A stretch of DNA of 5,468 nt. It comes from DASYQV01 sp036005125. Its GTDB lineage: Bacteria; Acidobacteriota; Vicinamibacteria; Vicinamibacterales; UBA2999. The notes below the pieces were generated by a model, which worked only from the letters and a program-made list of their open reading frames with translations, was not told the DNA's origin and searched no databases. Of the stretch, positions 1-4,390 are shown piece by piece. Each line of letters begins with the position of its first letter. Position 1 is the first letter of the stretch. The stretch lies in assembly GCA_036005125.1 (NCBI GenBank), contig DASYQV010000018.1, positions 1 to 5,468 on the forward strand, read 5' to 3'. Both the position numbers and the translations under genes were made by a program.

Positions 1-1
1 T

Positions 2-283
2 CTCGTTCGCAACGCTGTCGATGCCTCGCTCGAAACGGGCGGCGGCGTGGCGGTCACGTGGACGCAGGAGCGGCGTCTCCTCGAGGTCCATGTCGACGAT
101 GAGGGACCGGGGCTGCCGGATACCGGAAACCTGTTCGTGCCATTCTTCACGACCAAGCCGGGCGGTTCGGGCATCGGGCTGGTCCTGAGCCGCCAGATTG
201 CCGAAGCGCACGGCGGCACGCTCACGCTCGCCAACCGTAACGGGGAACGAGGGTGCCGCGCGACGCTGAGAATTCCGATCTGA
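2..283 (+). CDS. Sensor histidine kinase, C-terminal ATP-binding fragment (5' truncated by window edge)
   Basis: This is the C-terminal part of a two-component sensor histidine kinase, which would autophosphorylate on a histidine lying upstream of the window. The frame is open from base 2 and reads LVRNAVDAS, the N box of the GHKL ATPase fold. The other ATP-site motifs follow in order: DEGPGL (G1 box), LFVPFFTTK (F box) and GGSGIGLVLSRQIAEAHGG (G2 box). It ends RIPI-TGA, a normal C-terminus with no receiver domain attached. The 'PFFTTKxxGSGIGL' form is typical of NtrB/NtrY-like kinases, which often pair with sigma-54-activating response regulators; that partner would be outside the window and is inference only. 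The GTG at 47 is internal to the domain and is not the real start. Sensor input, transmembrane and dimerisation segments are not visible. Confidence 0.93.
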   Translation, partial: LVRNAVDASLETGGGVAVTWTQERRLLEVHVDDEGPGLPDTGNLFVPFFTTKPGGSGIGLVLSRQIAEAHGGTLTLANRNGERGCRATLRIPI

Positions 284-408
284 TCACAGCGAAATCCACG
301 AAACCCGGCAGGACATATGGTTCACCGGTCTCGGGAGACGATCGTGGCGCGCCGCGGCCGAAGTCGAACACGTTGTCCAGGCTGAGGGGGTGTCTCTGTC
401 TCCGGAGG

Positions 409-417
409 TGCTATCCT
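409..417 (+). promoter_or_regulatory. Candidate extended -10 promoter of the toxin-antitoxin pair
   Basis: The sequence TGCTATCCT matches an extended -10 element (TG-N-TATNNT) in GC-rich DNA. No good -35 hexamer is seen at the usual distance; the closest, GTGTCT at 390-395, is poor, although extended -10 promoters can work without one. Transcription would begin about 7 nt downstream, at roughly 424-425, which is the A of the antitoxin ATG. The message would then be leaderless. A GGAGG at 404-408 is the competing signal, but it lies 16 nt before the ATG, too far for an efficient ribosome binding site. Confidence 0.4.
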
Positions 418-424
418 CTAATCC

Positions 425-646
425 ATGCGCCCCGTCGATGCCCTTTACGAGAACGGCCTCCTTCGGCCGGTGTCCCCGCTGCCACTACGATCGGGCGAGC
501 GTGTTGCTCTCATCGTTATTCGACGACCGGACCCGAGGCGCTGGGACTTCACCAGGCTTGCCGCGCACGGTGACGACGATCTCGCTCTGGCAGAAGCCGG
601 CCTCGAGGAGTGGGCCGCTGCTCTTGATGGCGAGGATTCGCGGTGA
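425..646 (+). CDS. DUF104 / AF2212-like antitoxin
   Basis: This is a small (73 aa) putative type II antitoxin. Residues 4-31 (VDALYENGLLRPVSPLPLRSGERVALIV) match the beta-strand-rich N-terminal signature of the DUF104/AF2212-like family: xxAxYENGxLRPLxPLxLxEGExVxLxV. The acidic C-terminal half (residues 48-73, DDDLALAEAGLEEWAAALDGEDSR) is probably helical and is the likely toxin-binding part. The stop codon overlaps the GTG start of the MazF-like gene by 4 bp (GTGA), so the two are almost certainly translationally coupled. In this family the usual neighbour is a VapC/PIN toxin; here it is a MazF-like toxin. ATG at 425 is the only start that includes the complete conserved N-terminus. By analogy it would neutralise the toxin and possibly autoregulate, but no DNA-binding domain such as ribbon-helix-helix or AbrB is evident. 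Confidence 0.85.
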   Translation: MRPVDALYENGLLRPVSPLPLRSGERVALIVIRRPDPRRWDFTRLAAHGDDDLALAEAGLEEWAAALDGEDSR

Positions 647-999
647 AGCGTGGCGAGATCTGGTGGGCTCTTGGCGCCTATCGACGGCAGGAGCAAACTG
701 GCCGACGTCCCGTCATCGTGTGGCAGAGCGATACTTTGACTCGGTTGCTGCAATCGGTTCTGGTCGTTCCGCTCACCACCAATCTTGATCGCGCAAAGCT
801 GGCGGGTACTGCACTAATCGCGGCCTCCGGTGATGCGCTTTCCTCCGACTCCGTCGCCCTCGCGTTTCAGATGCGCGCGATCCCCGAGGCGTCTCTCAAA
901 GCCCGAATCCGTGCGCTGACCGAGGAGGAACTTGCGGAACTGGACTTAGCGACCGATGAGGCCGTTGGCCGTGTCGAACCGGAAATCCGACCGGAATAG
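643..999 (+). CDS. Type II toxin-antitoxin system MazF/PemK-family toxin (mRNA interferase)
   Basis: The predicted 118-aa protein is a ribosome-independent, sequence-specific endoribonuclease of the MazF/PemK/CcdB-like fold. Visible family motifs are the N-terminal KRGEIWWA (residues 2-9), RRPVIVWQ (21-28; R22 is the likely counterpart of the catalytic arginine), VVPLTTNL (41-48; T45 is the likely catalytic threonine) and DSVALAFQMRAIPEASL (69-85), the strand-helix core. Its length is normal (about 110-120 aa). The start is GTG at 643, inside the antitoxin stop codon. That places VKRGEIWW exactly where family members begin and implies antitoxin-first coupled translation. No frameshift or missing core motif is seen, so the toxin looks active. 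The cleavage specificity cannot be read from the sequence. Confidence 0.93.
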   Translation: MKRGEIWWALGAYRRQEQTGRRPVIVWQSDTLTRLLQSVLVVPLTTNLDRAKLAGTALIAASGDALSSDSVALAFQMRAIPEASLKARIRALTEEELAELDLATDEAVGRVEPEIRPE

Positions 1000-1101
1000 C
1001 GGCAGGCGACAACCGCTGGAGCCGACGCGCGGTAGCGCCCTCAACTCGCTGTTAACACCAATTGATCCACAACGGCGTCACCGTCGAGGAAGTTCGTGAA
1101 G

Positions 1102-1266
1102 ATGCGGCGTCTCGCGATCTGTGCGGCCTGCTCGGTGACGACCTTCGCAGCGTCGGTCAACGCAGACACGTATCCGCGACAGGCAGGCATAGATGCCGTG
1201 CACTATGTAGTCGATCATGAGCAGGTGATCATCGAGGCATGGCATGAGAACTGCGGTCAGCGTTGA
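1102..1266 (+). pseudogene. Chimeric relic: M1-aminopeptidase-like N-terminus joined to DUF4160-like C-terminus
   Basis: This is a 54-codon frame, ATG to TGA. Residues 1-22 (MRRLAICAACSVTTFAASVNAD) form a good signal peptide: arginines, hydrophobic core, then an AxA-like SVNA/D cleavage site. The following TYPRQAGIDAVHYV resembles the mature start of exported M1-family metallopeptidases (usually YPRQxxIDxxHYxFxLxL). From about residue 37 the text changes to VDHEQVIIEAWHENCGQR-stop, which looks like the C-terminal helix of DUF4160 proteins ('VxEHxxxLLEAWxExF'). The stop overlaps the DUF2442 start by 23 bp, the arrangement normal for DUF4160-DUF2442 pairs. The most economical reading is a deletion that fused the first ~36 codons of an aminopeptidase gene to the last ~18 codons of a DUF4160 gene, in frame. 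GAGGAAG at 1086-1092, 9 nt before the ATG, is a usable ribosome binding site, so the relic may still be translated and feed DUF2442 translation. Both family assignments rest on short stretches and on recognition. Confidence 0.55.
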
Positions 1267-1603
1267 GCCCCGAATCGCCCGTGTCGAGGTCACCGATGAG
1301 ACGATCACGGCTCATTTGGTGGATGGGCGTGTGATCAGCGTCCCCCTGGCGTGGTCATGGCGGTTATCGGACGCGACGCCGGCCCAACGCGCAAACTGGC
1401 AGCTGATTGGCGATGGCCACGGTGTGCACTGGCCCGACGTCGATGAGGACATCAGCGCAGAGGGGATGCTCACCGGCACCCCGGCGAATCGTCCACGAAC
1501 TCGCCGTCGTACAAGAGCGCAGGCTGACAGGGCAAGGCAAGCGACGAGCCGCGCGAAGGGAAAGAGCAAATCGAAGTCCCGTTCCGGCGCGGCTCGCGGC
1601 TGA
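1244..1603 (+). CDS. DUF2442 domain-containing protein
   Basis: The protein has 119 aa. Residues 8-78 carry the DUF2442 pattern: beta strands with VDGRVISVPLAWSWRL (26-41), then ATPAQRANWQLIGDGHGVHWPDVDEDIS (44-71) and GML-TG. The [I/V]HWPxxDEDIS block is the family's most conserved part. DUF2442 genes commonly sit directly after DUF4160 genes and are often listed as putative toxin-antitoxin-like pairs, but no biochemical activity is established to my knowledge. Here the partner survives only as the C-terminal relic that overlaps this start. Residues 83-119 form an unusually basic, low-complexity tail (RPRTRRRTR..., then KGKSKSKSRS), beyond the usual end of the domain; it could bind nucleic acid or be a degraded extension. 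ATG at 1244 is chosen because it overlaps the preceding stop and gives the full domain. Confidence 0.85.
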   Translation: MRTAVSVEPRIARVEVTDETITAHLVDGRVISVPLAWSWRLSDATPAQRANWQLIGDGHGVHWPDVDEDISAEGMLTGTPANRPRTRRRTRAQADRARQATSRAKGKSKSKSRSGAARG

Positions 1604-1636
1604 GTGCCCGGGACGAACCACTGCGAGAATTCCAAT

Positions 1637-2722
1637 GTGACCACGCCCGTTCTGCGGGTGGATCCCAACGCTCCAGATCCCGCCACCATTGCCCGTGCCG
1701 CGGCGTGCCTTTGCGGCGGCGGCCTCGTCGCCTTCCCCACCGAGACCGTCTACGGACTCGGCGTCCACGCGCTCGACGTCGACGCGGTCGGCCGGCTGTT
1801 TGCCGTAAAGGGACGGCCGTCACACGATCCGCTGATCGTCCACGTCGCATCCTTCGAGCTGGTAACACCGCTCGTAGACTGGCACAACGCGACTGCTGAC
1901 CGTGCGAGGACGCGCGCGCTCGCTCGGGACCTCGCGCGTCGTTTCTGGCCGGGGCCGTTGACGCTCGTGCTCCCACGCGCGGCGTGCGTCCCGCCGACGG
2001 TTACTGCAGGTCTGGACACTGTTGCGGTGCGCATCCCGTCGCACCCGGTCGCGCGTGCGCTCCTTGCCGCGGCACGGGTGCCCGTTGCCGCCCCGAGCGC
2101 AAACCTGTTCTCGCGGCCGAGCCCCACCGAGGCGGCTCACGTGCTCCAGGATTTCGACGGCCGAATCGACATGGTGCTCGATGGCGGCCCCACCACGGTT
2201 GGCGTGGAGTCGACCGTGCTCGATCTCACCGGGAATCGCCCGATGGTCCTGCGGCCCGGAGCGGTCACGCTCGAGATGCTGGGTGAGCTGCTGACCGATG
2301 TCGACATAAGAGACGAGACCGGGCCACGCCGGGACAGAGACACGGGCCCTCTGCCGTCGCCTGGATTGCTGGCGAAACACTACGCACCACGCATACCGAT
2401 GACGCTCTATGAGGGCGGGCACGCGACGGCGCGCATGATCGACGATGCACGCGCGGCAATCGACAGCGGCGCGCGCGTGGCCGTGCTCGTTCCCGACGAG
2501 GACGGCCCGGCGTTCGACATCCTGCCCGTACAACGCGTGCTTCTCGGCTCGGAGGCCGACGCGGCCGCGCTTGCCCGGCGACTGTACGCGGCGCTGCGCG
2601 AGCTCGACGCGTCGGGGGTCGACGTGATTCTGGCCAAGGGCGTCGGCGGCCCTGACGGCCTCGGCCTCGCGCTGCGCGATCGCCTGCGTCGAGCTGCGGG
2701 CGGCCACGTCGTGACGACGTGA
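1637..2722 (+). CDS. L-threonylcarbamoyladenylate synthase (Sua5/YciO/YrdC/YwlC family)
   Basis: The enzyme makes L-threonylcarbamoyl-AMP from threonine, bicarbonate and ATP, the first step of t6A37 modification in ANN-decoding tRNAs, in the cytoplasm; TsaD/TsaB/TsaE then transfer the group. The YrdC domain (about residues 10-210) shows GGGLVAFPTETVYGLG, then KGRPSHDPLIVH (K58 and R60 of the K-R-S-N active-site set), FWPGPLTLVL, and APSANLFSRPSPT (S154, N156). VESTVLDL and LRPGA follow. A linker with SPGLLAKHYAP (about 241-251) leads into the C-terminal Sua5 domain, so this is the long Sua5 type (361 aa) rather than short TsaC. GTG at 1637 gives the expected short leader (VTTPVLRVDPNAP). An in-frame GTG at 1604, abutting the DUF2442 stop, would add 11 unconserved residues and cannot be excluded. 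Neither start has a strong ribosome binding site. It probably shares a transcript with DUF2442. Confidence 0.95.
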   Translation: MTTPVLRVDPNAPDPATIARAAACLCGGGLVAFPTETVYGLGVHALDVDAVGRLFAVKGRPSHDPLIVHVASFELVTPLVDWHNATADRARTRALARDLARRFWPGPLTLVLPRAACVPPTVTAGLDTVAVRIPSHPVARALLAAARVPVAAPSANLFSRPSPTEAAHVLQDFDGRIDMVLDGGPTTVGVESTVLDLTGNRPMVLRPGAVTLEMLGELLTDVDIRDETGPRRDRDTGPLPSPGLLAKHYAPRIPMTLYEGGHATARMIDDARAAIDSGARVAVLVPDEDGPAFDILPVQRVLLGSEADAAALARRLYAALRELDASGVDVILAKGVGGPDGLGLALRDRLRRAAGGHVVTT

Positions 2723-2747
2723 GCCACGACCGTTCAGCCACCAAGTG

Positions 2748-2866
2748 CACGAAGCGCGCGAGTGTCACGAAGGACGACAGAGACGAGCAGTCTATTCTTC
2801 GTGATCTTCGTGAGCTTCGTGGCTAAGGCTTCGTGAGCTTCGTGGCTAGAGCTTCGTAAGCCTCGT
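2748..2866. repeat. CTTCGTGRN nonamer repeat cluster with inverted copies
   Basis: This intergenic cluster is built on a 9-nt unit. Units begin at 2797 (CTTCGTGAT), 2806 (CTTCGTGAG), 2815 (CTTCGTGGC), 2829 (CTTCGTGAG), 2838 (CTTCGTGGC), 2852 (CTTCGTAAG) and 2861 (CCTCGT). Short spacers TAAGG and TAGAG give a higher-order 23-bp period: CTTCGTGAGCTTCGTGGCTA is identical at 2806-2825 and 2829-2848. Inverted copies (CACGAAG) lie to the left at 2748-2754 and 2766-2772, so TCACGAAG (2765-2772) can pair with CTTCGTGA (2797-2804) as an 8-bp stem with a 24-nt loop. Read on the minus strand the array gives a spurious HEAHEALATKLTKITK peptide, often misannotated as protein. No terminator T-tract follows. 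The function is unknown. Confidence 0.85.
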
Positions 2867-2897
2867 CGCCCCACTGTGCGGTCGGGCTTGGATCGGC

Positions 2898-2912
2898 AGG
2901 CACGCGCCTTGC
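2898..2912 (+). promoter_or_regulatory. Probable sigma-54 (-24/-12) promoter of the baeRF-like gene
   Basis: AGGCACGCGCCTTGC matches the RpoN consensus TGGCACG-N4-TTGC at every defined base except the first (A for T). The invariant GG (2899-2900) and GC (2911-2912) have the required 12-bp spacing. Transcription would start about 12 nt after the -12 C, near 2924. The ATG of the downstream gene is at 2926, so the message would have a leader of only about 2 nt. This agrees with the absence of any Shine-Dalgarno-like sequence. No activator-binding dyad is obvious upstream, although the CTTCGTG repeats occupy the region where one would sit. Confidence 0.55.
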
Positions 2913-2925
2913 GACGTCGCGGGCT

Positions 2926-4077
2926 ATGCCGAAGACGACGACTTCCCTCGAGACACCTCTGCGAAACCAGCTCGACCGGCTGGCCGCGTTCGAGCCGACC
3001 GGCCTGCCCGTGATCAGCCTCTACCTCGACATGCGTCGCGACCAGCAGGGGCGCGAACACCACGATTCGTTCCTGCGGAAGGCGTTCGGCGAGCGCGTCC
3101 AGACGTTCCGGGGCGCAGCGCGACAAAGCTTCGAGCAGGACGTCGAACGCATCAAAAGCTATCTGGCCGAAGACGTGCGGCGATCGGCACACGGGCTTGC
3201 GATCTTCGCGTGCAGCGGCGCCAAGCTCTTCGAGACCGTTCAACTCGAGGTGCCCACCGATGCCCACTGGCTGTTCATCGGTTCCGTGCCGCATCTGTAT
3301 CCGCTCGCGCGCCTCAACGATCAGTATCCGCGTTACGCGGCGCTGCTCGTCGACACCAATTCCGCCCGGCTGTTCGTATTCAGCCGCGGCACCACCGAGG
3401 CCGAACGGCAGGTGCAGAACATCAAGACGCGGAAGACCGCGATGGGCGGCTGGTCGCAGGCCCGGTACCAGCGCCACACCGAGAACTTTCATCTCCACCA
3501 CATGAAGGACGTCGTCGAGGTGCTCGACCGTGTCGTGCGCGAGGAAAGCATCAACCAGGTGGTGGTCTCGTGCGAGGAGGTCGCCAGGCCGCTGCTCTTC
3601 CAGGCGCTCCCGAAGCACCTGGCTGAAAAAGTGGTCGACGTCGTCAAGATGGACGTCCACGCGCCGGATCATCAGGTGCTCAAGGAAACGCTCGACGCGC
3701 TCCGCGGGAAGGATCTCGAAACCGACGCGCAGCGGGTGGAATCGCTGATTGGCGCATGGCGTGCCGGCGGGCTCGCCGTCGTCGGGCCCGAGGACACGAT
3801 GAACGCGCTCGTGATGGGTCAGGTTGAAGAGCTGTTGATCACGGCGACGCCGAGCACCCTTCGCCGCGCTCGCAGTCTCCCACCCGGCAGCGCGCCCGGA
3901 CCCGTGGACGTCGAGAGCTCCGCTCCCAACGCGAATCTCGACCCGGATCGGCTGAAGCTTGCCGATCAGCTCGTGACCAAGGCGCAGCAGACGAGCGCGC
4001 GCATCCGGTTCATCGAGGATCCGGAGCTTCTGAAGGACGTGGGGGGCGTCGGCGCGTTGCTGCGGTTCAAGATCTAA
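2926..4077 (+). CDS. baeRF / Vms1-like release-factor-fold protein with GGWSQ loop
   Basis: This 383-aa protein resembles bacterial relatives of archaeo-eukaryotic release factor 1 (baeRF group, perhaps family 10). The N-terminal region (about 10-130) contains LPVISLYLDMRRD and a strand-rich fold (HGLAIFACSGAKLFETVQL). The middle domain begins at RYAALLVDTNSARLFVFSRG (136-155) and holds GGWSQARYQRH (174-184), placed like the catalytic GGQ loop of eRF1 and the GGxSQ loop of Vms1/ANKZF1, which cleaves peptidyl-tRNA on stalled ribosomes. NQVVVSCEEVARPLLFQALP follows. The C-terminal part (about 267-383) contains DAQRVESLIGAWRAGGLAVVGPEDTMNALVMGQVEELLIT, an L7Ae-like domain. Family members are predicted to release nascent chains or act in ribosome rescue, but bacterial function is little tested. 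There is no signal peptide, so it is cytosolic. The start is the only plausible one before the first conserved strand. A probable sigma-54 promoter lies directly upstream. Confidence 0.82.
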   Translation: MPKTTTSLETPLRNQLDRLAAFEPTGLPVISLYLDMRRDQQGREHHDSFLRKAFGERVQTFRGAARQSFEQDVERIKSYLAEDVRRSAHGLAIFACSGAKLFETVQLEVPTDAHWLFIGSVPHLYPLARLNDQYPRYAALLVDTNSARLFVFSRGTTEAERQVQNIKTRKTAMGGWSQARYQRHTENFHLHHMKDVVEVLDRVVREESINQVVVSCEEVARPLLFQALPKHLAEKVVDVVKMDVHAPDHQVLKETLDALRGKDLETDAQRVESLIGAWRAGGLAVVGPEDTMNALVMGQVEELLITATPSTLRRARSLPPGSAPGPVDVESSAPNANLDPDRLKLADQLVTKAQQTSARIRFIEDPELLKDVGGVGALLRFKI

Positions 4078-4080
4078 CGA

Positions 4081-4181
4081 AGGCCTCAGGGATCAGGCCG
4101 CAGGGATCAGGGCCGTCTCAGGCACCAGTCAGACTGAGGCCTGAAACAGCCCTGAGGCCTGAGGCCTGATGCCTGAGGCCT
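4081..4181. repeat. ~100-bp imperfect palindrome of CCTGAGGCC-type repeats
   Basis: The element begins 3 bp after the baeRF-like stop codon. The outer arms 4081-4099 and 4163-4181 pair over 19 positions with a single G-G mismatch. Inner pairings are TCAGGGC (4107-4113) with GCCCTGA (4149-4155), and TCAGGC (4118-4123) with GCCTGA (4139-4144), around a small CAG/CTG tip. The left arm also contains a direct repeat, CAGGGATCAGG at 4087-4097 and 4101-4111; the right arm repeats GCCTGAGG/GCCTGATG units. The whole can fold as one long hairpin or cruciform. No T-tract follows, so it is not a classical terminator, but it could stabilise the 3' end of the mRNA or limit readthrough. It looks like a REP/MITE-like intergenic element. 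Confidence 0.85.
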
Positions 4182-4183
4182 AC

Positions 4184-4189
4184 AAGAGG
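4184..4189 (+). promoter_or_regulatory. Ribosome binding site of the small basic gene
   Basis: AAGAGG lies 6 nt before the ATG at 4196. It favours that start over the in-frame ATG at 4169, which lies inside the palindromic repeat and has only repeat sequence in front of it. Confidence 0.5.
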
Positions 4190-4195
4190 CCAAGG

Positions 4196-4390
4196 ATGAG
4201 CAAGAACAACAAGGTCAACCGAGATCGTTACGTGCAGGGCGGGCGGCTCACGCCGGACGAAATCGCGCGCGAACGGCACAAGCAGGCGGAGACGCACCCC
4301 CCGCGCACGACGACGCGTATCAGGGCCCAGGAGCGGCAAACGCGCGGCGGACGGGGCGCCAGTCGTCCTCGAAGCGCGCCCGAAGAATAA
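4196..4390 (+). CDS. Small basic hypothetical protein
   Basis: The predicted protein has 64 aa, begins MSKNNKVNRDRYVQGGRLTPDEIARERHKQ and continues as a basic, Arg/Thr/Pro-rich, probably disordered tail. The opening 'xKNNKVNxxxYxxxGR' has the look of short uncharacterised proteins I associate with Acidobacteriota genomes, but I cannot name a domain. It has no membrane segment, signal peptide or cysteine pair. An in-frame ATG at 4169 would add MPEAYKRPR encoded by the palindromic repeat; the ribosome binding site at 4184-4189 argues for 4196. The last 71 bp overlap the 3' end of the convergent DUF3810 gene. Function unknown; coding is supported mainly by the start context and the hydrophilic N-terminal pattern. 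Confidence 0.6.
   Translation: MSKNNKVNRDRYVQGGRLTPDEIARERHKQAETHPPRTTTRIRAQERQTRGGRGASRPRSAPEE

Noticed and set aside
328..339. GTCTC-GG-GAGAC inverted repeat after the kinase gene
   Set aside because: The 2-nt loop cannot form a stable hairpin and no T-tract follows, so it is not supported as a terminator; a chance restriction-site-like palindrome is sufficient.
390..788. 132-aa plus-strand frame overlapping antitoxin and toxin
   Set aside because: Out of frame with both conserved genes and without any motif.
998..1017. AGCGG...CCGCT possible hairpin after the toxin stop
   Set aside because: Only 5 bp with a 10-nt loop and no T-tract; expected by chance in GC-rich DNA.
1078..1308. 76-aa minus-strand frame over the relic region
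   Set aside because: No family resemblance; the plus-strand frame at 1102-1266 has a signal peptide, a ribosome binding site and recognisable segments.
1470..1976. 168-aa minus-strand frame spanning the DUF2442-Sua5 junction
   Set aside because: Arginine-rich shadow overlapping two real genes on the other strand.
1820..2707. 295-aa minus-strand frame across the Sua5 gene
   Set aside because: It lies entirely antisense to a gene with complete catalytic motifs, has Arg/His-rich composition, and no domain.
2748..2866. CRISPR array interpretation of the CTTCGTG repeats
   Set aside because: The units are 9 nt and mostly contiguous, with spacers absent or only 5 nt; no unique spacers of CRISPR size and no cas genes.
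2734..3672. 312-aa minus-strand frame antisense to the baeRF-like gene
   Set aside because: It is the shadow of a well-supported gene in GC-rich DNA, and its N-terminal part is the translated CTTCGTG repeat (HEAHEALATKLTKITK). No recognisable domain.
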